NCBI GenBank assembly: GCA_029339195.1
Contig: JAPTJF010000002.1
Span: 434,001-498,000 of the forward strand
Source of the DNA: Micractinium sp. NFX-FRZ
Taxonomy: Eukaryota; Chlorophyta; Trebouxiophyceae; Chlorellales; Chlorellaceae
DNA: 64,000 nucleotides
Direction of reading: 5' to 3'
Shown: piece by piece, positions 52,285 through 64,000 of the stretch
Numbering within the stretch: the stretch's first letter is position 1
How the letters are laid out: each line of letters opens with the position of its first letter
Notes under the pieces: model-generated
What the model was told of the DNA's origin: nothing
Database searches by the model: none
The model's input: the letters and a program-made list of their open reading frames with translations, nothing else
Position numbers and translations under genes: made by a program

Positions 52285-55200
52285 TCATACTGCCCAGGAG
52301 CGAGCAGCCCCAATGAGCGGCGAGGCTGGCACGCCGCTGCCACTGCTGTGCAGCATATGACCGCTGCTGCGCTGCTGCGGCTGCTGCGGCTGCCGTCCCT
52401 GCTGCTGCTGCTGCTGCTGCCATCCCTGCGTCCGCAGCGGGCTGCCTGGGCGCCCACCCAGCGCCTGTGACTTGCCGCGCACATAACTGCTGCCCGCTGG
52501 GCTGCCGCCATACTGCTGCTGCTGTTGCTGCTGGTAGTGGTGCTGCTGGGCCGCCAGGTGCGCGGGCGAGTCGCCCCTCCTGCCGCCATACTGCTGCATG
52601 CCGGACACCTGGCTTTGCAGGTGGTGGCTGGAGGCGGAGCCCCTGCCCGCTGCTGCTTCCCTCTGAGTGCTGAAGTGCCCGCTGCCCGCCAGGCTGCCGC
52701 CGGCCGTGGTGAGCTTGTGGGGGCTGCCGCCGTAGGCGGGCCCCTCCTGGATGCTGTCCAGCTGCAGCCAGCGCGAGTAGTTGCACTTCTTGTCGATCCA
52801 GTTGTAGCAGCTGCGGGGGGCAGGAGGCGGTTGGGATTTCAGATGGGGCCAGTTTGGATAGTTCAGGGCTGGTTTTGATTTTGAAGATGGTGGTCAGGAG
52901 CTGAACACACGGCCCGCAAGCCACCTTCCCACGCAAGGCCTGTTTCGCACCCACCCACCACCCCATTTCCTGCCCGGTTCCCCGCACGCACACCTGAACT
53001 GCCATACGCGCCCCGTGGGCAGGTGCGTGACCACCAACAGGGCCAGGTGCCAGGAGGGGAAGAAGCCGCTGGCGTCGGTGCCCACGCGGGCAGAGCGCAG
53101 CTCCCCCAGGAAGGGCAGCTGGGGGAAGTCGAAGATGTCCAGCCGCCCCGCGCCAAAGGAGCGGGGGGTGCCACGGGGGTGCAGCACGCCGCTGCTGCCG
53201 CCACTGCCCGTCAGCTCAAAGTGCACCTGCGGGGGAAGGGAGGGAAGGGGGAAAAGGAAAGGGGGAGGTTGAGTGGAGGTCAAGGCCGGCAGAAAGCGCG
53301 GCCTCTGAGAGTAGCGCCTGCCCATCTTCTTGTCAGTCCCAACCACCAGCCAACCAGTGGCACTGCCGCATGCCGCCCTGCCCAGCATCAACCAGGGTCA
53401 TGACCCTCAGCCCACCTTGGCCCTGGTGCCGCTGCCGCAGGTGCGCGAGGTGTGGAACACGACGCGGTAGCCAGGCAGCCCAGCGGGCGGGCCCCAAACC
53501 GCCGCCTCAATCACTCCCTCCACCCCAGCATCCATCTCCATGCGCTGGTCGCGAGGCAGGGGCGCCTTGGCAGCCGCAGCAGCCGCAATGCCAGTGCCAG
53601 GCAGTGGCAGCAGGCCGGCCTTGCCGCCGAGGCTGCCCATCAGGGCCTTGTCTTTGCCGTTGCGCTGCACGCCCGCTGCAGCCGCCGCGCGGTCGGGAGG
53701 CAGCGCCACCACCACCGCCACCACGCCCGGGTCCGCCTGGCTGCGCTTGTCCACCCAGCGGTTGCACTTGAACATGGCCACAGCGCCGGTGGTGCAGTTG
53801 GACACCTTGACCCAGGCCAGGTGCCAGTTGTTGCTGCGGCCCTGCCCGTCGTGCCGCACCTGCACAGAGGCGGGGAAGCAATGCGTACCAGTGGGCAAGG
53901 CAGAGCAGCAGCTCAACAGATGACACACACAATAGCCAAACGGATGGCAAGTCCATTCCTAATGAGCTGCATGCGTAGTCTTTTCCCTGGGTGCTTAGCC
54001 TGACCCCACACCTCAATTTGGCGCAGCCGCCCGCAGTCAGGGGCCCCATCAATCTCGAAGATGTCCAGCTGGCCTGCAGGTGGAGTACAAGAGGGTGCAC
54101 CCTCCCAACTGGGCTGAGCAGAGATGCAAGATGCAAGCAATTTCTTGACGCTCTCGCAGCAGATGAGCATAGTCTGGGGGCATAGCCTTTGTACACACAG
54201 ATGCAAGCCCCAGCTCACCCCGCTGGAAGTGCTCTGCCTCTGTGTTGCTCAGCTGGTAGGGGCCTGCAGCAAGCATGAAGAGGGGGAGGGTAAGGCATTG
54301 GTGCGGAGCTAGTTGGCCCAGGCGCAGGCCCACAACGGGCTAGCCAATAACACATGCTACATCTCGCAAGGCACAGCGCTGTGTCCAAGACACACAGCAC
54401 TACACGAAAGATCAGCTTGCACGTAACGGCCAGGGCGCACCAATGGTGCATGCGTCGCCGATGATGGTGAGGAAGACGCTGCCGGGTGTGCCCGCCTTGC
54501 GCACATCCGAGGTCTGCACCTCCAGGCGGTACACGCATGCCGTCTCCTCCTGCAGGGGCCCAGTGAGGAAAGGGAGAATTGGGGGAAGAGGGCATGTGCT
54601 GCAATGCAGCCGGGAGCTGAGGTGCTGGGTTTGCTTTCAAGTTCACTGCCTTTCCTGCCTTTCCTGCCTTTCCTCCCCCGCCCCACCCTCTTGGAACCCC
54701 ACCTGCAGCTGCCCGCCGTTGACAAAGCGGCATCCAGCTCAGGCATTCAGCTCAGCATATTGTGGCGGTCTGAGCTGTCCCCTCCCATCACTTTGCGAAC
54801 CCCTCCCTCTGCCACACACTCCCCGCCATGCCATTCGTGCCCCTGCTGACCTGCTCCTGTGCCCCATCCAGCGCATCCAGCTCCAGGTCGTAGGGGTCAG
54901 AGCTGCGCAGCCACTCGGAGCAGTGGAAGGTGGCGACGTCGCCGCTCACCATGTTGGTGAGCGTGATGCGCGATACCAGCAGCGAGCTCTGCTGGCCTGC
55001 AGGGGCAGGGGTATGGATGGCGAGGAAAGGCAGGAGGGCAGGAGAATCAGAAGCACAAGCAAGCAGCCAAGCGAACAGACATGAATGCACGGGAACACGT
55101 GGCTGCGTTGTAACTGCTGCTCCCACCTGCCTCACCCTCACCCCACCCCACCCACGCACCCTCTGGTGCTGGTGCGAAGCCGATGCGCAGCTTTTCCATG

Positions 55201-58200
55201 GCTCCCACATTCTGCGCCTCAAACCAGGCGGTAAGTGGGCGACCTGGAGCAGCGTGGGATGCGTCCACGTGCTGCATCCCGCTCTCGCCGCGCACCCCAA
55301 ACAGGGTGAGGCGCAGGCCGTCAGGTGGTGGCGGCGTGCCCTCCACGCCCTCCACCGCCAGCTCAGCGCGGTACCGCACCGGCAGGCTGCTGGGATCGGT
55401 GGTGTACCCGCGCAGCTGCAGCGCGCGTGACATGGCGCCAGCTGGCACCCAACGTGCGCAGGGGAAGAAGTAGGTGGTGCCAGAAGAGGTGTCCACCACC
55501 TCCACACGCTCCAGGTGCCACTCCCGCCGCCCGTCGTGACCCACGCGCAGCTCCGACAGAGCGCCCAGATTGGGCAGGCGGAACGTGAAGGCATCAGCCT
55601 GCGGGGCGGCCGAGGTAGCAAGAGAGGCGGGGCGCTGAACACAAGGTCCAGCAAGAGCCAGCGGTTTCTGGCAAGGCAGAGAGCGTGCACACGAGCATAG
55701 CAGCAGGGATTTGGATGGCATGTGTGGCTACAAGTCTAAAGGTCAGCTATGAACGGACTCAGTAGTGTTCCTGCCCATCCTACGCGGACGCTGCCCTACC
55801 TGGCCGGGCCGGAAGCTGCCACCCTTGTTGCGCAGCGTGAGGACGCCACTGGGCCGCTTGTCGCCCTGCAGGTCCAGGCACACGTTGCCGCTGGTGCCGC
55901 ACCCAACGATACTCGAGGTGTACACCATCACCTGTGGGAGGGGCACAGCAGGGACACCACGTGGGTCAACCAGCACAGAGCGGCGGACGAGCACCTGCCA
56001 GCATCTGTTCCTCTTGTGCCAAACCGAGCGGCAGCACTTTGGCTGCTTTTCAGAGTTGAGCATGACCTCAGCGGGTGACAACCGCTTCCCACCCTGGCAA
56101 AGCCTGGAAATGTGACTTCCTTCTTCCCTGGGTCGCCTCCAGCTTGCCGGCCTGCTACCCGCCACTGGTGCCTCCTGCCCTCTCCCTCCCCCTCACCTGG
56201 TACTCCACCTCCTCCTCCCGTGGGTTGCGCATAGTAGCCGCCAGCTCAGCACGGTACCCGCAGCGCGCATCCAGCCACTTGCGGCACACAAAGTAGGCGG
56301 GGCGCGGGGAGCCCACCCCCTGGGTCGCCACCTCCACCGTGTCCAGGTGCCAGCTGGCGTCGTCGCTGCCTGACGGCACGGTGTCCCCTGCAGGCAGCGC
56401 ACATGCGAGCGAACGAAAATTGCCGACAGTTCAGCACTCCAGCAGCCTCAGAATGACCTCAAAACGTGCCACGGCTGCAATCTGCATATGCCGCATGCCA
56501 GCCAGCTTCTCCACAGTACACACCCTCCTGCCCGCAGTATGCCAGCCCCCTTCGCCCAGCCCCACAAAGCCCTACATCCAGCTCACGTGGTGCCGCAGCA
56601 GGCCCCTCCACGTCCACCCAGATGTTCAGCTGCTGCAGCTCCCCCACATCCGGCGCCTCCAGCTTGAACACATCGCTGGCCCCCGCTGCAAAGCAGGTGG
56701 CGCTGTCCTGCCGGTCCAGCGCAATGGCCCCAGTGCTGCCCCGGCTGCCCAGCAGCTCCACCCACACGGGGCGGCAGGTGCCCGCGTGCGCCGGCTCGCC
56801 GCTGGTGTGCACGCTCACGCGGTATGTGGCCTGCCGCTTGGCGGATGCAGGCGTGCAGGGCAGGGAGGCAGCGGCTGCTGCCGCCCGCTCAGCCTCCTCC
56901 AGACGCTCCTGCACGAAAGTTAGCAGAAACATGCGCTGACATGTAGGAGGGGTACAGCCCCTGTGCACAGCCTCTTGAGCGCTATATGCACACAGCAAGG
57001 ACGTGCCTCACTTCACGCTGCCTGGCCCGTGGCTCCATTTCTCTGCTCGTACCGCCTGCCTGTGCGCCCATCCACCCTGCCTCACCTTGGCCCTGAGCCG
57101 CTCTGCAGCCAGGTCACGGCTCAGCTTGTCGCACTCGGCTGCGTACTCCGCCTCTGCATGCTTCACCTCCTGCAGCTCAGCCGCCTTGGCCGCCACCTCA
57201 GCCCGCAGCCGTCTCAGCTCGCTGTCAGCCTCGCTCACGCTGCAGGACAGAGGCGGCAGAATAGCGGCAGAAAAAGATGAAACGTCGGCAGGGTAGGGAC
57301 ATGGTGCGCTGCGTTCAGGGCAGCATGCCGCAGCCAACCTGGCCCCAAGACAACACAACTTAGTAGCAGCTGACCCTTGCATCACGTACACAAAAACGCC
57401 TCCACCGCACAGCACCTGGCATTCTTGTCCTGCAGGTGGCGCTCGTGCTGGCTGCGCAGCTCCTCCAGCGCCTCCTTGGCCCGCTGCGCCTCCGCCTCGC
57501 ACTTACGTGCGCGTGCCGCCGCTGCTGCCGACGCCTCCTGCGCCTCTGCCAGCTCATCATGCAGCGTGTGCACCTGCGTTGCCAGCTGGGCTGCACGGGA
57601 GGCATCCGCCCCAGCCCGCTGCCTGCCAGCCTCCTGCTCCGCCTGCAGGCTGGCGGCACGCTCCTCAGCCTGCGCCAGCGCCACACGCAGCGCTTCCACT
57701 TGTGCCTCAGCAGCTGCTGCCCCCGATTGGGCCGTTGACAGCGTCTTCTTCAGCTGCGCGGCTTCCGCCTCCAGCCCGCCCAGCTGTGCCTCCAGCTGCG
57801 CCTGCTGCCCACGGCTGGCCTGCTCAGCGCTGCTGACTGCGGCCTGTGCTGCCGCCAGCTCCGCCTGTGCATCTGCCAGTTGCTTCTTGGCAGCCTCTGC
57901 CTGGTGCTGCAGGCGGGCCACCTCGCGCTGCGCCTCTCGTGGGTTGATGCGGCTGCCCAGTAGGCTGCGCTCTGCAGCGCCCTTGGCGCTGCCCAGCCAG
58001 CCGGAGCAGGGGAAGAACACAGTCTCGCCTGCATTGTGAAGGTCAGGCAGCGGCATCTGAGTAGATGCCTGTGCGGAGCCAAACAATGCCTCACTCTCTG
58101 GCACTTGCACCTGCTGCACCTGCAGCATGGCATACCCCTGCCTGCCCTACCCTGCCTCAACTCGATTCAAACACTTTGTGCCTCCCCATCTATGAGGGTG

Positions 58201-60704
58201 ATCGCCCACCCACCTGTGCTCTCATCGGTCACCTCCACCTGCTCCAGCAGCCAGGACACCTGCTTGCTGGGGCTGCTCACCCCCAGCGTCAGCTTCTCCA
58301 GGGCGCCCACGCAGGGCAGTTGGACCCTGCAACATGCCAAGGAGCGAGAACCGCGAGCATTCAGACTTGCTTGAGGCTAACTTAAGGAAACAGCGCACCG
58401 CAGCTGCATGCAGATGGGCACAAGCAGGAGCACGCAGGCTTTGTGACTATGCAAGCTCTTCCCCACCCCGCACCTGAACACGTCCTCTTGTCCCCGCTCA
58501 AAGTCGCCCGCTTGCGACGGCAGCTTCACACGCTGGCTGCTGCCGCGACCGCCGTGCAGGACGAGGAAGACGGCTGCAGAGGCCGAACCGCCATCGGTAT
58601 CTGCATCGGCAGAAGTCAGCCCCGCGCCCTCCTCGTTGCTGGTGCACACCGCCACTGTGTACCACGTCGGCTGCACCACTCGCTCCGCGGCCACAGGCTG
58701 CGGCTCCTCCACAGCGGGAGCAGGTGGTGGGGCTGCTACTGGTGCGGGCGGCGCTGACGGGGCCTCGGCTGCTGCCTGAGTCCCAGTGCTGGTCAGCTCC
58801 CGCATCACCCGCCTGCAGAGAAGAGGCAGCGCAGCGCGTTGCACCCTACGTCACCACCTGGCCGCCAACTCTTGGTCAGAAAGCTTGCACACCAACCTGC
58901 AAGCATGCCTTGTACATAGCACCCACACCCCGCAAACCTTCTCATGCACCTACCCACCACCCACCCTCTCACCCGTCGTCTTGGTGCACCGCCAGCCAGC
59001 GGGCGCAGGGGAACACGGTCCAGCGGGTGTCATCCTGGCGCCGTACCCGCACCTCCTCCAGGAACCAGGAGGGGTGGGGGCCTGCGTTGCTGTGGTACAC
59101 ACGCACCTGCATGGGTGGCATGTTCAGCGCAGCAGGGCAAGTTGATCAGGCATGAGCGCTTTGAAGATGAGCGCCCAGCTCACACACAGGGATGCGGTGT
59201 GATGAGCAGCTGTTGCCCTGGCCTGTTGATCTCATCTGGCACCAGCGCATTAGCCAAAGCGTCCGGCCTGTTCCTCCCCATGCACCCACCCCACCTACCT
59301 TGAGCAGCTCCCCCAGCGACTGGCAGTGCAGCTTGAAGGCGTCGGTGGCGCCAGATGCGAAGGCTGCACGCGCCGCACCCTCGCGGTACATCAGGCGGTG
59401 CTCCCCCGAGTTGCCCAGCAAGCCGCAGAGCTCCAAGTATACCCGTGAGGTGGTGCCCGCGTCAGGCTGCGCCCCTGTCACCACCTCAATGTCATAGCAC
59501 GCCACCTGAGCCGGGTGGGTGGGTTCGAGTTGGGAGACGCGCGGTGAGATGCCCGTGCCGGTTGCTAATCGTGACCGGCATCTAGCTGCTGCAGTTGGAT
59601 TCTGAGCACCTGCAGACAAGCAAGCAGGCAGGCGCCCTCCAACCTCATCACAGCTCCCTCTCCAGCCCCGCCAGCCCCCGCACCTGCACGTCCACCGGCT
59701 GAACAGTGGCGGCAGCCGTGGCAGCGACCTGCCATGCCGCCATCGACTCGCGCAGCCGCTGCTGCTCTGCCTCAGCCAGCGAGCGGCGCAGCAGCTCGCT
59801 CTCCCTGCGAAACCGCGCCTCCTTCAACGCCAGCGCCTCCTCGCCTGTGGGGGAGTGCGTGCCGCGTGCTGTGTGCTTCACACTCTGTACCCATGCTGCT
59901 GATATGGCATCGACCCAGGCACGCGCCTCTGCCGGCGAGGGCGCTGAAAAGAAGAGAGTGTGGCTGCCGCAGGCCACACTGAACACGCAGCCCGCTTTCT
60001 TGGGGCTGAACTGCGGGTGGGAGCGGTCCACCTGCATGGGATGCGAGGGCAGCAAAAGGGAGGGTTGGCTGGCAGCACGGGTTCCAACCGTACCGCGCAG
60101 CGCGATGGGTTCAGCTGCACATGGGCGCCGAAGATGTTCAGAACGGCTGCATTTGCGTTTGGGGAGCCATACCATGCAGTAAAGGCAGTCAAAGCAGCGG
60201 CTGCTACCCATCTCTCGCCCGACCCTGCCCACGTGCCTGCCGGTCTTCCACCACTGTCACGCCCAGCTTGGGCCCGTACCCGCGCGGCAGCGCGCGCACA
60301 GGGATGCGGTCCAGAGGCAGGTAGCGCACACCCTCCACATCCGGGTCAGGTGTATAGCACAGCCGGTCGGCGGTGAGATACACAAACCGTGAGCGCCACT
60401 GGCGGGCGGGGCCGTCGCCGTAGGCCTTGAGCAGCCACCCGCTGTGCCGCACCGCCGGGCCCAGTTGTCGGAAAGCGCGGCGGTCCACCAGCTCCACTTC
60501 CCAGCCCTCTAACGGGCTGTCCCAGGCGTCAGGGCCGTCCGGCTCGCCCAGCCGCGACTCCGACGCCACTCTGCTGCCGCACGCTGCCCACCAAGCCTGC
60601 GCTTCTTCAGCGGCCCGCTTGGTGGGCGAACGCAGCGTAGGCGAAGTCCCGGCCGCCAGCAAGGAGGTGTGATCCCAGCGCTCGCGCTCCAAAATGGAGT
60701 CCAT
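52285..60704 (-). CDS. PH plus seven-PLAT-domain coiled-coil protein, 1674 aa
   Basis: 19 exons: 60704-60237, 60031-59684, 59505-59299, 59106-58973, 58812-58474, 58326-58214, 58028-57416, 57239-57086, 56908-56587, 56387-56197, 55931-55800, 55598-55160, 54996-54851, 54549-54441, 54263-54219, 54073-54012, 53859-53416, 53226-52994, 52810-52285. All phases close; intron 1 starts GC. A PH domain spans about 87-206 (HSGWLLKAYG to ARAWVDAISAAW). PLAT/LH2 beta-sandwiches lie at about 273-386, 436-552, 820-945, 960-1062, 1085-1185, 1203-1310 and 1400-1510. Each ends in the usual Cys-x-x-Trp signature: FPCARW, FPCSGW, FVCRKW, FPCARW, FHCSEW, FKCNRW, SCYNW. A long coiled coil (about 570-790) separates PLAT 2 from PLAT 3. 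The tail is Gln-rich. PH and PLAT both bind lipids or membrane proteins, so a membrane-to-cytoskeleton scaffold is a reasonable inference, as for the many-PLAT animal protein LOXHD1. Confidence 0.9.
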
Positions 60705-60756
60705 TCGGCTCTAACTGCAGGCGGTTCGACAACGGTTCAGGCCGGAGGGCGCATAA

Positions 60757-63718
60757 TTAGAGCGCAGTGATCTTACAAAAGTTCAAACCGGCGCCCAATT
60801 GCGCGCAGGGGGAGGACGCCAGGGGCGCCGCTGCTGCCGCCAGCTCAGCATGAGAGCCGGCGCCCACTCCTTTGGGTGCGGGGTGCTTTGAAGAAGATGC
60901 CCTGAGAATACAGCAGGGAGTTACAGATGGGTGGTTCAAAATAACATGTGATATATCGGGCCTCACCGCGCCGCGGCCTTGCGCTTGAGCGGCAGCACAG
61001 CGGCGGCCACAGCCAGTGCCTCTGTTGCGGGCACCTGCCCCTGCCGCTCGCGCACGCTGCGCTGCAGGTGGCTCATGGCCGCCAGATTGAAACCCATCAC
61101 GTCCTTCAACTCCTGCACCCGCTGGTTCAGCAGGCGCTGCAGGTCCAGCAGCAGCGGCCGCGCGTTGGGCGTGCCCATCAGCTGCTGCATGTGCAGCCGC
61201 AGCAGCAGTGTGGCCACGCGGCACAGCAGCTCCACCTGCGGGAGCAGGGCACGGGAGAGAAGTGTGGCTCAGCATACCGCTACCGGTTTGGTAAATAATC
61301 GTTGAAGGCTGTTGGTGCAGCGGCGGCGGCCAACTGTCGCTTCAAGCTGCCAGTGCGCCAGTCATTTGCGCCCAGCAGTGGCCATTTCGCCACACACACT
61401 TCCCCACCTCCCCCCACATCCCATCATCCTGCCCGGTCGCACCTGCGACCCCTGCCGCAGCCAGGCCACCAGGTAGCGGATGAGGCGCAGCGCATCCGTG
61501 AAGGGCAGCAGCAGCAGCGCCTGCTCCAGCTCAGCGCTGCGCACGCGCGCCACCGAGCGCAGCACATACGTGCTGGGGCTCTGCCCCAGCAGCAGCGGGT
61601 TGGCCGACGGCGGCTTGGCCTTGGGGTTGCGCGCCTTGTCCTGCAAGGGCAGGCACGGCGAAGAAGAAACACGCTGGTGGGTGCTCGGGCAACAGCTTCC
61701 GCTGACCCCGCCGTAACTGCGCGCTGCTGCACTCAACCGCCAATTCTCCCCACCCACCAGCTACGCGCTTTCATGCCCCCCGCCCCCTAGCACTTCAACT
61801 GCAGTCCCTGAAGCTCCTGAATCATTCTGCAAGTTAGAACATCAAACAACCGCCCTCACCTCCTCATACTCCTTCATGCGCTCGTCCTCGTCAGCAGCCA
61901 GGTCCAGCGCCTCGATGATGTTGTCCGCAGCAGACACCGTCTCCAGAGTCTTGCGCCCCGCAGCACCCACAGCGCCCTCGTCGCCGGGCGCCTCCTGGCC
62001 CAGCGGCGCGCGGTCCGCGGCCTGCAGGGATAGGGACGGAGGAGTGAGGGAGAGAGTGCTCTGGGCGGCGGGTGCCGGGTGGCAGGGGCAAGCCTGTTGA
62101 GCCCACGCTGCCCAGCCACCAACCACCGGCAGCAGCGCCTGTGCTCCCAAACGCACAAACCAGTGCAGTCTCGCTGCCCTTGGCGCCCGCACCAAGCTCA
62201 TACGCCCCCCTCTGCCCCACGTCCACTCCCCACCTCCATGAACAACCTTCTCACCCACCCACCCTCCCCACCCACCTCCAGGTCACCCTCAAACAAGCTC
62301 TCCAGCCGCCGCTCCTTCTCCTCCTCCACAAAAAACGGCTCCTCGGTGCGCTCCCACCGCCGCAGGCTGCGGTCGTGCGCCCCGCTCACCACCAGATCAC
62401 CCAGGCTGCCCACTGCCAGGCACCACACCTGGAAGAGCGGGGGGAGAGGGCAGCAGGGGAAGGGGTGCATGCAGCAGGCAGGGTGAGGCAAGGCGAGGCG
62501 CGCCTGGGCAGGCCGGCAGCGTGAGTACTGCTCCAGCTGCTGGTGACAACAGAGGGATGAGCTGAAGCTCGCCGAAAGCAGCGGCCAGGGACGCGAATAA
62601 ACACACATGCTGGCGTCGACCCACGCACGCATGCTGCCTTCCTGCGCTGCCCTGCCTCGTCTCCCCCGCCCTCTCATGTCCCGTTCCCCACCACGTCATA
62701 TTCTGCTAAAACCTACCTCAGCGTGGTGCCCCTCCAGCGTGAGCAGGTGCTCAAACTTGTCCACATCCCAGTACTTGATCAGCCGGTCCTTGCCTGCAGG
62801 GGTTGGAGTTGGCGGGAGGGAAATGGAGGTTTCAGAGGGAAGAGAGGGGGAGGGTAAGTCCCAGTGCTCGACCAGCCTATCCCTTGCCTGCAATAGGAAG
62901 GTGCGGTTTGGGAGCAAAAGGGACATACAAATGCAGCGGAGGGCACGTGTTAAGGCAGAGTTGATGCCGGGCAGGGCAGGGACCCCGCTGGCATACCTGC
63001 TGCGGAAAGGTAATGCGCGTTGGGCAGCAGAGGCCAAAACCACACCTCTCCCCTTCACAAAAAACCCTCCCTTTATCAATCTGCTGCATCACACCCCTTG
63101 CTTACCGGCGGTGAAGACGTAGTGTGTGTTGGGCACAAAGGCCACGGCCATGACCGAGTCGGCGTGCGCAAACAGGGAGCGGTGGCAGTCCCCAAAGTCG
63201 AGGCCCCACACCTTGATGTTCTTGTCAGCGCTGCCCGTCACAAGCAATGTGGAGTCTGCGGGGGGGTGTGCGTAGTGTGTGGGGGGGGCAGGCGGGAGGA
63301 AAGGGTGCGTGAGAGGGGGCGGCAAAGCGTCGCCAGCGTCGCCAGCAGCGTGTGTAGCAAAGGGGAGGAGCAGGGCAGTGGGGGTGGTGGAGAGCAGCCG
63401 TGAGATGGCGACAGCATGAAGGGCAGCAGCGGTGATGTGGCGCCACCCCACCAGTGAACCCTGGCGGCATGACTGCCCACCCCCATACCCAGCCCTTCAC
63501 ACTGTCTCTACCATGCCTCTACAATACCACCACCACCACACGCACCTGAGGAGATGTCCATTGACAGCACGGGCAGCTTGTGTCCGTAGAGTGAGAGGAA
63601 GAACTTGAGGGAGTCGACAAAGAAGACGCGCACGGTGGAGTCGAGCAGCGAGGCGGCCAGCAGCTTGCCGTTGGGGCTCACGCGCACGCACAGCACGTCG
63701 TCGGTCATCTTGAGCGTG
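60757..63718 (-). CDS. UTP12: UTP12/WDR3 WD40 protein, C-terminal part (5' end beyond window or unresolved)
   Basis: Component of the UTP-B part of the small-subunit processome, needed for 18S rRNA maturation in the nucleolus. Exons seen are 63718-63546, 63255-63106, 62793-62717, 62428-62276, 62021-61860, 61640-61443, 61235-60967 and 60901-60757. Last WD repeats: [99 protein letters not shown] and [19 protein letters not shown], all near-diagnostic of WDR3. The Dip2/Utp12 C-terminal domain follows ([35 protein letters not shown]). Phase gives a last exon ending at 60757. Another frame of the same exon (GIFFKAP...) stops at 60845 and would place a minus-strand TGTAA (60773-60777) neatly after it, so the last few dozen residues are open. 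N-terminal repeats must lie to the right. Confidence 0.93.
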
Positions 63719-63837
63719 CTGCACAGATCGTGGTAAGGTTGGGCGGGGCATGCCTTGTGAGCAGAGCGGGCAGGGCGGGTTGGAGGGAGGCAACACCAGG
63801 AATGGAGTACGCTGCGGGGGTGGAAGATGGTATGAAA

Positions 63838-64000
63838 CGGCGGGCACGGAGGCAGGAGGTGCTGATTTGTCCCCCAATGAAGCAGCGTGAGCGCGGGCCA
63901 GCTGCCGCAACCTCCTCCTGCCCGGCCACGCGTCTTCGGCGGGCACGGAGGCAGGAGGTGCTGATTTGTCCCCCAATGGGGCAGCGTGAGCGCGGGCCAG
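63838..64000. repeat. 99-bp direct repeat running to the window edge
   Basis: The 64-base block starting CGGCGGGCACGGAGGCAGGA occurs at 63838-63901 and again at 63937-64000, with two mismatches. Offset 99 bases; it lies upstream of the last visible UTP12 exon, probably in an intron. More copies may follow outside the window. Confidence 0.9.

Overview
The window is nuclear DNA of a green alga, most likely a GC-rich trebouxiophyte (Chlorella, Micractinium or Coccomyxa type). The evidence is as follows. Genes are broken by many short GT-AG introns, and a few introns start with GC. Introns and intergenic DNA are GC-rich. Several genes have TGTAA, the chlorophyte polyadenylation signal, soon after the stop. 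Plastid proteins are present: the ferredoxin-thioredoxin reductase catalytic chain, a transit-peptide-bearing phosphoglucomutase and a CBM20 starch-binding protein. Long CAG/CTG runs encode polyglutamine inside exons. I saw no transposon, rRNA, convincing tRNA or CRISPR array.

Layout, left half. (+) ATP12-like F1-ATPase assembly chaperone (268-2007); (+) class IV aminotransferase-like PLP protein (2386-4183); (-) CID-type two-RRM RNA-binding protein (5310-7939); (+) ferredoxin-thioredoxin reductase catalytic chain (9111-10114); (-) CBM20 protein (11276-13338); (-) small helical protein of unknown function (13666-14589); (+) 707-aa coiled-coil and low-complexity protein (14786-18075); (-) UV-damage endonuclease UVDE (18735-22487); (-) unknown protein (22599-23688); (+) 17-exon plastid phosphoglucomutase (23903-30084).

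Layout, right half. (-) small mitochondrial-type protein (30777-31603); (+) short-chain dehydrogenase (32405-35224); (-) 1621-aa helical protein with a SWIM-like zinc motif (35481-43192); (-) NUP50/RanBP1-domain nucleoporin (43519-45732); (-) F-box-like acidic protein (46167-47983); (-) DUF1279 protein (49243-49922); (+) PPR protein (50204-51736); (-) 1674-aa PH plus seven-PLAT-domain coiled-coil protein (52285-60704); (-) UTP12/WDR3 ribosome-biogenesis WD40 protein, cut by the right edge (60757 onward).

Gene models were built by hand from splice consensus, reading-frame phase and family similarity. Exon phases close without a gap in nearly all of them, and the exceptions are stated. The genes are mostly unrelated housekeeping functions, as expected of a eukaryotic chromosome. 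A loose plastid carbohydrate and redox theme (FTR, CBM20, PGM) lies between 9 and 30 kb. The most unusual item is the PH plus seven-PLAT protein. Next are the SWIM-motif helical protein and a UVDE with a long glutamine-rich extension.
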